Assembly: GCA_046154525.1 (NCBI GenBank)
Contig: JBJXDS010000068.1
Coordinates: forward strand, 1 to 18,478
Source: JABWCE01 sp046154525
GTDB taxonomy: Bacteria > Bacteroidota > Bacteroidia > NS11-12g > UBA9320
Length of the DNA: 18,478 nt
Reading direction: 5' to 3'
Shown: piece after piece, positions 7,486-15,221 of the stretch
How positions within the stretch are numbered: the first letter of the stretch is position 1
How the letters are laid out: every line of letters starts with the position of its first letter
Translations under genes and position numbers: made by a program
The notes under the pieces: generated by a model
The model's input: only the letters and a program-made list of their open reading frames with translations
Told to the model about the DNA's origin: nothing
Database searches by the model: none

Positions 7486-9003
7486 CTAATGTTTGATGGA
7501 ATTTTGCATTATTTCATCAACTAATACTGTGGCGGCATCATTTTCTGAACGTATTTGTATAAAATTGCCTGAACCGTTATAGACCAAAGTTTTCATAAAT
7601 TCTATGGCTTCTTTGTTTTTCCCTAGCCCAATAGCCGACGTTTTTATATTTTCTATTTCGGCCCTTTCTTTTGCCAATTTATAAATCTTTTTAGGTTCAA
7701 AATCTTTAGAATTAAACAACCCATCTGAAACCAAAATAATTTGATTATTTCCTCCTGGAATAAAATTATTTTTTGCATTGTCATACGCTATGTTCATACC
7801 CTCTGTGCCGTAAGACAAACCCTTGGCTTCTAGTCCATCCAAAATAGCGTAAATGGTTTCCTTGTTGCTCCCAGGTTCGCCTTGAAGCAAGACAGAAACT
7901 TTGCTCGTATACACTATTATGGTTACCAAATCTTCTTTCCTCAATATTTTTACCATGTCTTTCACCGATTTTTTAAGATATGGAAGTTTTTGAGGCATAT
8001 CCATACTGCTCGACACATCTATTAAAAAAACAATGTTATTGCTCGCATATTTATCTTTGTTTAAAGTGCCCAGAGATGTATAGTCAGGTAAATCTGATTT
8101 ATGGACCACACTATTACCAGTATCTTTCTTTACCGAATCCTTTTCACCGTCTTTTACAACTATAACATCTTTTTCAATAATCTTTTTGTCCTTGTACATT
8201 TCTTTGAATTTTTCCCTCAATTTATCTATATCCTTCTTTTCTTCGTCGCTGTCATCTTTGGGTTTTTCAAGTATTATAGGTTCATCACCACTATTTTTTG
8301 TATCCGGAGGAACCAATACCAGCGGGCCATCATCAGGGCGGAGCCTAACTATAAATTTTCGGGTAACCTTAGTTACTATTATATCTTGTTCCTTTGATTC
8401 ATACCCAGTGAGGCTTACACTCACTAAATATTTACCATTTTTAAGCCTATCAAAATAAACCCTGTCTTTTGATGATTTTTCAAGGAATTGTCTGTCTGTT
8501 GGGTTTTCTATTATCATATCAAAGCCTGTTAACCCTTCTCCTGAAATGGCATCCAAAACTTGAATTTCTATCGGTTTATCTGCTATGGGCGGTGCAGGGC
8601 TATCAATTAATGATGGGCAATTAAGCATAGCATCCGGATGGAAATCAATAATTTTTCCTTTAATAGTTAATGTTAAAGGCTCACCTGATGTGCTTATATA
8701 AATTGGTACACTTTTTCTGAAATTTCCCCGGTTTTGGGTGTAATAAACAAATTTTATAATGGCAGTTTGACCTGCTTCAATAGTTCCTTTTGGTACAAGT
8801 ACCAATACGTCTTCGGCATAGCCAATAGGTAAAAAAATAAATTTAGATGTTCCGGTATTTTTTACAAAAAAAATAGCTGTATCATTTTTCCATTGTTGTA
8901 TTATTCCAAAATTAAATGCATCAGGTAAAACTCTAGCCGACTGCCCTTTGGCAATCAAAAAAAAACCTATAAAAATTACAGCTAAAAGGTTCTTTATTTT
9001 CAT
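7486..9003 (-). CDS. exported DUF1573-like / von Willebrand factor A domain protein
   Basis: This 505-residue protein begins with a signal peptide (MKIKNLLAVIFIGFFLIAKG, cleavage before Gln21). Domains in order: an immunoglobulin-like DUF1573-type domain (about 25-118, with FNFGII and VKNTGTSKF); a carboxypeptidase-regulatory or PEGA-like beta domain (about 143-222, with LKNGKYLVSVSLTGYES); a charged low-complexity linker (about 245-295); and a VWA domain (about 322-500). The VWA metal site looks complete: DVSSS at 329-333, Thr400 and Asp427 in VSDG. VWA domains bind protein partners through a divalent cation, so a periplasmic or surface adaptor role is likely; the ligand is unknown. No membrane anchor or type IX sorting domain is seen. 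It follows the ATP-grasp gene by 46 bases and probably ends the same operon. Confidence 0.85.
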   Translation of the reverse strand: MKIKNLLAVIFIGFFLIAKGQSARVLPDAFNFGIIQQWKNDTAIFFVKNTGTSKFIFLPIGYAEDVLVLVPKGTIEAGQTAIIKFVYYTQNRGNFRKSVPIYISTSGEPLTLTIKGKIIDFHPDAMLNCPSLIDSPAPPIADKPIEIQVLDAISGEGLTGFDMIIENPTDRQFLEKSSKDRVYFDRLKNGKYLVSVSLTGYESKEQDIIVTKVTRKFIVRLRPDDGPLVLVPPDTKNSGDEPIILEKPKDDSDEEKKDIDKLREKFKEMYKDKKIIEKDVIVVKDGEKDSVKKDTGNSVVHKSDLPDYTSLGTLNKDKYASNNIVFLIDVSSSMDMPQKLPYLKKSVKDMVKILRKEDLVTIIVYTSKVSVLLQGEPGSNKETIYAILDGLEAKGLSYGTEGMNIAYDNAKNNFIPGGNNQIILVSDGLFNSKDFEPKKIYKLAKERAEIENIKTSAIGLGKNKEAIEFMKTLVYNGSGNFIQIRSENDAATVLVDEIMQNSIKH

Positions 9004-9049
9004 GGTTAGGTTTTTATTTTTAACGAATATTTAATGGCAAAAAGTGTTC

Positions 9050-10090
9050 CTATGTAGATTTATTTTTAAAATGCCCTAGAATTAATTTTACCATAAACCA
9101 AGCGCTCAATGGTTTTACACCTCTGCTTATATTGGCTTTACATAATTTGTAAACAAAATTATACTCTATAAAAATATCACGGTAGGCTTTTAGCAATGTA
9201 TAATTTTTATCATAAATATGTCCTGGTTCGGATGTGGCACCGTTCAATTCAAACAGTTTTATAGTTTCTCCTTTTTTAAAATTTTCAATTGTTTTTGCTT
9301 TTAAATCAAACCGCCCATAATAAAAACCATCAAACTGTTTCGCTATTTTATCAAATGCAATATTTAAGTCTTCACTTATCAAATGGTTAGCATTTATAAA
9401 TTCAGTACCTTTACAATGGTTGCCAATATGTTCCACTATTTTTTGTTCACCATCTAATAGAACTTCTTTTAATAAATCGGGTTGTTCTTTTTCAAGTCGC
9501 TCTATTTGAAACCAAGCTCTTTTATTTTTTAATAATAATTGACCAATTGAACTTTCCCCATCCCCCTCTACCGTTAAAAATCTTTTTTGAACAATTGACC
9601 TCACTTTCCCATGGGCTTCATCCGGCATTCTTCCATACAACACACCAAACTCTAAAGGATATGTTACAAACTCTTGAATTATATAATCTTTGTTATCATT
9701 GACTTTTAATATTTCAGCCAATTTATCCATTTCATCAACCTTGGCCACCATATCTCCTCTTTCCCCAATATTGGGTTTTGCTATTAGCGGCAGTTCAAAA
9801 TTTCTAGTTTTTAAAATTTCAAGCGTATTATCAATATTTTCTCCAGCCTTATGGAAAAAGGTTTTAGCCTTATATTCATCACCAAATTTATTTAATATTT
9901 CGATTTTGCTTTCGCCAAATAAGCCCCCATTGTCTATTCCCGGGTTGGCTGCTGTATTGAAGAAAAAATATCGGGTTTTTAAAAAATAATAAATATGAAC
10001 AGGTACGGCGGGCAAATAAAAAAACAACCATGGCCAATATTCATAATTTGTCCATTTTGTTATAATGCGCCTTAACCTAAAAATTGTCAT
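9050..10090 (-). CDS. ATP-grasp ligase of unknown substrate
   Basis: I choose the ATG at 10088-10090 (346 residues) rather than the open extension to 10132. It forms an ATGA overlap with the stop of the upstream gene, a classic translational-coupling junction. An aromatic, hydrophobic N-terminal segment (about 16-45) precedes AANPGIDNGGLFGESK (47-62). ATP-grasp elements follow: LIAKPNIGERG (102-112, nucleotide-binding Lys105), YIIQEFVTYPLEFG (136-149), YYGRFDLK (257-264) and LFELNG (279-284), with acidic and Asn residues in the usual metal positions. Such enzymes join a carboxylate to an amine or other nucleophile through an acyl phosphate. Similar proteins are often labelled D-alanine-D-alanine ligase, but I see no basis for that substrate here. 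The N-terminal hydrophobic stretch may hold it at the membrane. Confidence 0.8.
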   Translation of the reverse strand: MTIFRLRRIITKWTNYEYWPWLFFYLPAVPVHIYYFLKTRYFFFNTAANPGIDNGGLFGESKIEILNKFGDEYKAKTFFHKAGENIDNTLEILKTRNFELPLIAKPNIGERGDMVAKVDEMDKLAEILKVNDNKDYIIQEFVTYPLEFGVLYGRMPDEAHGKVRSIVQKRFLTVEGDGESSIGQLLLKNKRAWFQIERLEKEQPDLLKEVLLDGEQKIVEHIGNHCKGTEFINANHLISEDLNIAFDKIAKQFDGFYYGRFDLKAKTIENFKKGETIKLFELNGATSEPGHIYDKNYTLLKAYRDIFIEYNFVYKLCKANISRGVKPLSAWFMVKLILGHFKNKST

Positions 10091-10809
10091 GTAATTGGCA
10101 ATGAAACATCCGAATTTATTTTTTTTATGCAATCGGTATAATTCATTTCAACCCTATGGCCTTCTTTTACTATTTGGGTTATACTTACTGTAAAAGTACC
10201 GGCCCTTCGCATCATTAAATCGGTTTCCTTTTCACCTTTCCCACCCGTGAAATGAAATTCCTTTATAGTGTTAGATTCAAATCCATTGGTTTGTGTTTTT
10301 TTCCAATCTTCAAACCATTGCTCCCTTTCGGCTCTTACATCAGGTGAATATAGAGTTACTGAAGACCAAATATGAGTTGATTTTGGGTCCTTATACGATA
10401 GATGTGCTTGTTTCCCATCCCATCGTACTTCATAAAGTTTTAATGAAGATTTGTAGTCAACAATGATTAAAGTGAAAGGTTCAATTTTTTTAAAATCATA
10501 ATTTACTACAAATTGATTCACGTTATTAAATTGAAAAAAATCGAGTAATACCACCCCTCTGCTTTTACGATACGGTGGTTTACTTTTATGATATACAAAT
10601 CCGCCGTTAAGTAAACATAGTGAAAAACCGTTTTCAGACATAGCTATCCAGGTTCCTTTGGCCCGAGGGTCTTGGGGATAAACCACCTTTAAGTGCTGAT
10701 GATTAAATTCTTTAGGGTGCTGTGCAATTTCGCGATTTTCTTTTTCATCGCGATTACTGGTAAGTATAAAATCGTTTCCTCCCTTTGGCAGAAAACTAAC
10801 TGTGCACAT
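10087..10809 (-). CDS. NRDE family protein (TANGO2-like)
   Basis: This 240-residue protein opens MCTVSFLP, with Cys2 exposed if Met is removed, as in N-terminal-nucleophile-type folds. It has the family signature TSNRDE (residues 17-22). Further family features are KGTWIAMSENGFSLCLLNGG, SRGVVLLDF and a C-terminal MMRRAGTFTVSITQI. TANGO2 in animals is linked to haem and lipid homeostasis; the bacterial function is not established. The sequence does not show a substrate. The start overlaps the DinB-like gene by 14 bases and the stop overlaps the ATP-grasp start, so the three are almost certainly one transcript. No signal peptide is present, so it is cytosolic. Confidence 0.9.
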   Translation of the reverse strand: MCTVSFLPKGGNDFILTSNRDEKENREIAQHPKEFNHQHLKVVYPQDPRAKGTWIAMSENGFSLCLLNGGFVYHKSKPPYRKSRGVVLLDFFQFNNVNQFVVNYDFKKIEPFTLIIVDYKSSLKLYEVRWDGKQAHLSYKDPKSTHIWSSVTLYSPDVRAEREQWFEDWKKTQTNGFESNTIKEFHFTGGKGEKETDLMMRRAGTFTVSITQIVKEGHRVEMNYTDCIKKINSDVSLPIT

Positions 10810-11296
10810 TCTGACGGTGGTATTTTACTGTAGATGGCGCTACTCCGAAGTTTGGAGGAAGAATAACGTTTGAAAAATTGCTAATTATTGCAATTTTAAT
10901 TATAGCCATATGATGAATGGCATGCTCTATATTATAAACCAACTCCCGTTCAATGCTTGAAGAAATAAACTGACATTCATCGCCATTATTAAATTTTAAA
11001 ATAATATTACTATCGGTGGTCTGATCTATACTTTCATTAATTTTATCAATCAAGTTACTTGCAAAATCGGTATCCGTTTCTATGGCAATATTTCTTTTTC
11101 TTAAATCATAATCAATTTCTTTAGCTGAATTACCTTCAATAAAACACTGGTAAAATTCAAGGATATGACGGGTGTGTTGGCCAACGGTGCTGCCTGATAA
11201 AAGATGGAGTGGTTTTGAATAATCGGAGTTTGTCAATTGGTTAATCACATAATTCAACTCCTCTAATAAATTTTTTGATACTTTGGAAACGAGCAT
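10796..11296 (-). CDS. DinB-like four-helix-bundle protein, putative metal-binding
   Basis: This 166-residue protein has the DinB/YfiT-type helical pattern: an N-terminal helix, GQHTRHILEFYQCF (39-52), a charged middle, then ELVYNIEHAIHHMAIIKIAI (118-137), and a conserved NFGVAPSTVKYH tail. His41 or His44, His125 and His129 are placed like the three His ligands of DinB-superfamily metal sites. Family members include thiol-dependent S-transferases and many proteins of unknown role, so the reaction is open. The name does not imply the polymerase IV DinB. This is the first gene of the operon, with a good promoter 17 bases ahead, and it overlaps the NRDE gene by 14 bases. Confidence 0.75.
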   Translation of the reverse strand: MLVSKVSKNLLEELNYVINQLTNSDYSKPLHLLSGSTVGQHTRHILEFYQCFIEGNSAKEIDYDLRKRNIAIETDTDFASNLIDKINESIDQTTDSNIILKFNNGDECQFISSSIERELVYNIEHAIHHMAIIKIAIISNFSNVILPPNFGVAPSTVKYHRQNVHS

Positions 11297-11312
11297 TTTT
11301 ATCTAATTGTTG

Positions 11313-11343
11313 CAAACCTATACAAAAAATGCATACTATACAA
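11313..11343 (-). promoter_or_regulatory. promoter of the DinB-like/NRDE/ATP-grasp/VWA operon
   Basis: On the minus strand TTG (11341-11343), a 20-base spacer, then TAGGTTTG (11313-11320), an exact TAnnTTTG match. Transcription would start near 11306, leaving a leader of about 10 bases before the ATG at 11294-11296. Confidence 0.6.
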
Positions 11344-11381
11344 TTGTGTGAATTTTAAATTTACATCAATTGCCACGATGT

Positions 11382-11411
11382 TTTGTCTTACGATAGATTT
11401 TGTTACTTTTG
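11382..11411 (+). promoter_or_regulatory. promoter of the FG-GAP/ASPIC gene
   Basis: TTTG at 11382-11385, an 18-base spacer, then TACTTTTG at 11404-11411, an exact TAnnTTTG match. The start would be near 11417, giving a very short leader to the ATG at 11424. It faces away from the DinB operon promoter across the same 127-base intergenic region. Confidence 0.6.
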
Positions 11412-11423
11412 TTCACATACGAA

Positions 11424-13334
11424 ATGAAAGGTTCTATAGTTTTTCCTATTCTTATTTTTTCATTTTTTGCTAATGCTCAAACCCCGAGTTGGTTTTCTGA
11501 TATTACTCCGGAAACAGGACTGACAGGCCAAAAAATGCAAAAAGCCTATGCCGCCGATGTGAACAATGACGGTTTTATTGACCTAATAACTATAACAGGG
11601 ATTGATTATTTTAATAATCGCAAGCCTTTAAAATTATTTATAAATGAAACCGATGCAAAAACCGGATTAAGAAAATTTACAGATAAAACTGATTGGTCCA
11701 AAATTAACAGCAACGTGAATGAAACGGACACCGGAAAACAAGTTACCTGTGCAGCCTTTGCCGATGTAGATAATGACGGAGATGTAGATATGGTTACAGC
11801 TCATTATTTTCACCGCATCGAAAACTATAAAGATGTTGGAGATAGATGCCAGGTGATGCTTAACAATGGGCAAGGCCAATTTACTATAAAACCAAATAAC
11901 GGATTGGATGAATTGGGATTAACCAATACTCAAGGGCTAAGTTTTTTGGATTATGACCTGGATGGAAATATTGACCTTTTTATTGGCAACTGGTTTTCGG
12001 ATTACACAAAAGACAAAGTACAGGATGATATATTAATGAAAGGGAATGGCAACGGAACATTTACCAACGTTACAGCATTTACCAATTTAAACAAACCAAC
12101 CAATGAACCCCTCTATGGCAGCAGTGCCGGTGATTGGAACAACGATGGATGGGACGATATTTTTACAGCGTCCTATTGCCGCACGGGAGGTAGTCTTTGG
12201 AAAAACGCCATGGATGGAAAATTTGAAAATGTGGCCAAAAAAGCAGGATATACAAGCCACCTGATGAAAGGCGATAATGGTCAGGAACTTTGCCATTGGG
12301 CAGCTATGCCCTGCGATTATGATAATGATGGTGATTTTGATTTTTATTTTGCCATGGTTCATGGTGGAAATGATGTAAATGAAGGCCGCTCAACTATTGT
12401 TAAAAATCAGGGTCCAGATAGTAGTTATCAGTTGCGATGGTTTATGGATATTACGCCTAAAGCAGCACCTTATGCCTCACATAGTGCCACTTATGATGCA
12501 GGTTGGTTCGATTTTGACAACGATGGTCTTACCGATTTGTGCTATGCTGATGGCACCTATGTAGGTGGCGGGAATGGAAGACTATTTATGTTCAGGCAAA
12601 ATGCCAATAATAAATTTTCGGACGTTACCAAGGCGCTCAATCTTACACTTAATTCCAATAAATATATTACGATGAACATTGTAAGGCCCATGGATTATGA
12701 TAATGATGGGGATGAAGATTTACTAATTTATGGTGGAGGATCGCCAGGAGTTGGAGTAGTTCCAATATTTTTAAAAAATAATGCAGGCAATAATAAAAAC
12801 CATGTGGTAATAAATTTAAAACCCGCCTTTGGAACCAATGGTAGCTGTGTAGGAGCAATTGTAAAAGTTTACTGTGGGAAACTAATTAAAACCAGGGAAG
12901 TATATGCAGGCCAGGGAAATGCCGCCGGACAGGCTCCTTTCTCGCTTGTTTTTGGACTGGATAATAATTCTATCATAGATTCTGTGGTTGTTATTTTCCC
13001 GAATAAAAAACACCGGCGGATTGTGAAAACAAACTTGAATGTAAACCAAACGTATACCATTTACGAATACATCCATGGATTACAGGACGAATCTATTACG
13101 GTATTTCCCAACCCGGCTAAAGGCGAAGTCAATGTTGCTTTCCCCAGTTCATATACAGGCAGTATGAACCTTTCCGTTTTTGATCTAACGGGTAAATTAG
13201 TTTTAAATAAACGTTTCGAGGTTGGGTATGGGTTTGAAAAAGTAGATATTTCGTCTTTGGCTTCGGGCTATTATATCGTTCAGTTGCAATCGGGCAATGG
13301 AAAAGTAAGTAGGCAGAAATTGCTGGTGGAATGA
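11424..13334 (+). CDS. secreted FG-GAP/VCBS seven-bladed propeller protein with ASPIC/UnbV and type IX sorting domains
   Basis: The frame extends to a TTG at 11400, but that lies in the promoter, so I use the ATG at 11424 (636 residues). The signal peptide is MKGSIVFPILIFSFFANA. Seven calcium-loop motifs of the DxDxDG type start near residues 45, 114, 176, 237, 298, 363 and 424. Their even spacing of 61-69 residues suggests a seven-bladed beta-propeller. An ASPIC/UnbV-like domain follows (about 459-546, with GQGNAAGQAPFSLVFGLD). The last 80 residues are a type A type IX secretion sorting domain: VFPNPAKGEVNVAFP, NLSVFDLTGKLV, ISSLASGYYIVQL and the terminal QKLLVE. The protein should cross the outer membrane by the type IX system and be released or anchored at the surface. 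The ligand is unknown; such proteins are usually taken to be adhesive or binding modules. Confidence 0.92.
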   Translation: MKGSIVFPILIFSFFANAQTPSWFSDITPETGLTGQKMQKAYAADVNNDGFIDLITITGIDYFNNRKPLKLFINETDAKTGLRKFTDKTDWSKINSNVNETDTGKQVTCAAFADVDNDGDVDMVTAHYFHRIENYKDVGDRCQVMLNNGQGQFTIKPNNGLDELGLTNTQGLSFLDYDLDGNIDLFIGNWFSDYTKDKVQDDILMKGNGNGTFTNVTAFTNLNKPTNEPLYGSSAGDWNNDGWDDIFTASYCRTGGSLWKNAMDGKFENVAKKAGYTSHLMKGDNGQELCHWAAMPCDYDNDGDFDFYFAMVHGGNDVNEGRSTIVKNQGPDSSYQLRWFMDITPKAAPYASHSATYDAGWFDFDNDGLTDLCYADGTYVGGGNGRLFMFRQNANNKFSDVTKALNLTLNSNKYITMNIVRPMDYDNDGDEDLLIYGGGSPGVGVVPIFLKNNAGNNKNHVVINLKPAFGTNGSCVGAIVKVYCGKLIKTREVYAGQGNAAGQAPFSLVFGLDNNSIIDSVVVIFPNKKHRRIVKTNLNVNQTYTIYEYIHGLQDESITVFPNPAKGEVNVAFPSSYTGSMNLSVFDLTGKLVLNKRFEVGYGFEKVDISSLASGYYIVQLQSGNGKVSRQKLLVE

Positions 13335-13424
13335 ACACTAACATGGAGATCCCTTCCATTTTCGGGAGAACAATATGCGGCAAAATTACTTTGAGTCCAA
13401 TTTCCCTTTCGGGGATAATCGGGC

Positions 13425-15041
13425 CTATTTTTCCTCCGAATAATCCATGCAAGCCTTTACAAATTTCACAAACAATGGATGGGGGCTTTCAACCGTGCTT
13501 TTCAGTTCTGGGTGATATTGAACCCCAACAAACCAGCGGTGTTTCGGTATTTCAATAATTTCAACCAAATTGGTTTCTGGGTTTTTTCCGGCGGCTATCA
13601 TTCCGGCCTTTTCCATTTCGTCCAAATAGGCATTGTTGTATTCATAACGATGGCGGTGGCGTTCGCTTATTTTATTTTTAGCATAAGCCGTGTAGGATTT
13701 AGTTCCTTTTTTTAACTCACAATTGTAACTGCCCAATCGCATGGTACCTCCCTTCTGGGATACTTCCTTTTGGTCTTCCATCAGGTCTATCACTGGGTCG
13801 GGACTTTGACCTTCCATCTCCGTAGAATGAGCATCTTTTAATTTTAAAACATTTCTGGCAAATTCAATCACAGCCATTTGCATCCCAAGGCAAATACCAA
13901 AAAATGGAATATTTTGGGTTCGCAAATAATGAATGGCTTCTATTTTTCCTTCAATACCACGGCTTCCAAACCCCGGAGCTACCAGTACACCATCCAAACC
14001 CTGCAATCGGTCATGAGCATTTTCTGGAGTCAACATTTCGCTATGGATGGTTTTCACATTTACTTTACAATCGTTTTCGGCCCCGGCGTGAATAAAGGAT
14101 TCAATTATGGATTTATAGGCATCCTGCAATTCCACATACTTGCCCACAAGCCCTATGGTCACTTCGTTTGTTGGATGTTTTACCCTTAAAATAAATTCTT
14201 TCCAGGCTTCCAGTTCTGGTTCGTTTCGCATCGGAAGTTTTAAGCGGGCCAATGTTACTTTGTCCAACTTTTCCTTAAGCATCATTAAGGGAACATCATA
14301 AATAGTATCCGCATCTATCGATTCGATAACCGCATTTTGATTGACATTGCAAAACAGGGCTATTTTTTTTCGTATGTCGGCATTCAGTTTATGTTCGGTA
14401 CGGCAAACCAATATATCCGGCTGCACTCCCAATTCCTGTAAGTCTTTTACCGAGTGTTGGGTAGGTTTTGTTTTTAGTTCCTGTGCCGCTTTAAGATATG
14501 GAATAAGTGTTAGGTGGATAATACAAATGGTATCCTGCCCAAGTTCCCAGCGCAACTGACGAACAGCCTCAATATAAGGCAATGATTCAATATCCCCTAC
14601 CGTTCCGCCAAGTTCTGTAATGATTATATCATATTTGCCCACTTCCTCGAGCAACATCATCCTGCGTTTTATTTCGTTGGTTATGTGCGGTATTACCTGT
14701 ACGGTTTTACCCAAATATTCACCACGTCGTTCATTTTCTATTACTGTTTGATAGATCCGGCCTGTTGTAACATTATTAGCCTGAGAGGTAGCAATATTTA
14801 AAAAGCGTTCGTAATGACCCAAATCCAAATCGGTTTCGGCTCCATCGTCGGTTACATAACATTCACCATGCTCATAAGGGTTCATGGTTCCTGGGTCAAC
14901 ATTAATATAAGGATCGAATTTTTGGATAGTAACCGAATATCCACGTGCCTGAAGAAGTTTTGCTAAAGAAGCGGAAATAATTCCTTTACCTAATGACGAA
15001 GTAACGCCTCCCGTAACAAATACAAATTTTGATTTTCGCAT
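13425..15041 (-). CDS. pyrG: CTP synthase
   Basis: This cytosolic enzyme makes CTP from UTP, ATP and glutamine, the last step of de novo pyrimidine nucleotide synthesis. At 538 residues it is full length. The amidoligase domain shows KFVFVTGGVTSSLGKG (5-20, P-loop), QKFDPYINVDPGTM (40-53), the acidic HGECYVTDDGAETDLDLGHY (58-77) and ELGGTVGDIES (143-153). The glutaminase domain has PGFGSRGIEGK (356-366), the nucleophile Cys384 in FGICLGMQ, and His510/Glu512 in YHPE, so the triad is intact. The gene converges with the ASPIC gene; the 90-base gap between them has only weak hairpins and no clear terminator. A -7 candidate and a REP-like repeat lie upstream. Confidence 0.98.
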   Translation of the reverse strand: MRKSKFVFVTGGVTSSLGKGIISASLAKLLQARGYSVTIQKFDPYINVDPGTMNPYEHGECYVTDDGAETDLDLGHYERFLNIATSQANNVTTGRIYQTVIENERRGEYLGKTVQVIPHITNEIKRRMMLLEEVGKYDIIITELGGTVGDIESLPYIEAVRQLRWELGQDTICIIHLTLIPYLKAAQELKTKPTQHSVKDLQELGVQPDILVCRTEHKLNADIRKKIALFCNVNQNAVIESIDADTIYDVPLMMLKEKLDKVTLARLKLPMRNEPELEAWKEFILRVKHPTNEVTIGLVGKYVELQDAYKSIIESFIHAGAENDCKVNVKTIHSEMLTPENAHDRLQGLDGVLVAPGFGSRGIEGKIEAIHYLRTQNIPFFGICLGMQMAVIEFARNVLKLKDAHSTEMEGQSPDPVIDLMEDQKEVSQKGGTMRLGSYNCELKKGTKSYTAYAKNKISERHRHRYEYNNAYLDEMEKAGMIAAGKNPETNLVEIIEIPKHRWFVGVQYHPELKSTVESPHPLFVKFVKACMDYSEEK

Positions 15042-15080
15042 AATAAATTAGGTCAATATAAAACCTATGTGTACGGGATG

Positions 15081-15088
15081 CAAAGGTA
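15081..15088 (-). promoter_or_regulatory. candidate -7 element of pyrG
   Basis: TACCTTTG on the minus strand is an exact TAnnTTTG match, 39 bases ahead of the pyrG ATG. No TTG is visible 17-23 bases further upstream, so support is partial. The same octamer stands ahead of pckA. Confidence 0.35.
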
Positions 15089-15142
15089 AGACAATTTGGG
15101 GAGAATGAAAGGGAGGTTATCAAGATTGTTTCAACAAAGTGT

Positions 15143-15221
15143 AGGCACTCTAACCTCCGAAGGGGGAACATTCTGAGACCAATTTGCTGCAATTATTCCC
15201 CCTTCGGGGGTTAGAGGGCCT
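15143..15221. repeat. REP-like inverted repeat with nested C5/G5 hairpins
   Basis: Arms at 15143-15168 and 15196-15221 are complementary over 24 of 26 positions and are separated by 27 bases. One of the two mismatches (15156/15208) is a T-G pair. Each arm also holds its own small palindrome: the right arm has five C, TTC, five G (15198-15210), and the left arm has the near-complement (15154-15166). It begins one base past the stop codon of the 697-residue protein gene and ends about 100 bases upstream of pyrG. No U-run follows on either strand, so it is not a textbook terminator. From memory, similar C-rich/G-rich 'CCCCCGAAGGGGG' units are scattered in Bacteroidota genomes, which would make this an interspersed REP-type element. 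That needs a genome count. Confidence 0.75.

Noticed and set aside
8101..8458. Plus-strand frames inside the VWA gene linker as hydrophobic small proteins.
   Set aside because: Their Phe/Leu/Ser-rich sequence is the antisense of a Lys/Asp/Glu-rich linker. The opposite strand has a coherent domain architecture.
10091..10132. Longer start for the ATP-grasp protein.
   Set aside because: It would overlap the NRDE gene by 46 bases, whereas the ATG at 10088-10090 gives a four-base ATGA coupling junction and a family-like N-terminus.
13335..13424. Short frame (13331-13558) and G/C-rich hairpins between the ASPIC gene and pyrG.
   Set aside because: The frame runs into pyrG on the opposite strand and its product resembles nothing I know. 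The hairpins (TCCC/GGGA, CCC-TTTC-GGG) are four pairs or fewer, without T-runs.
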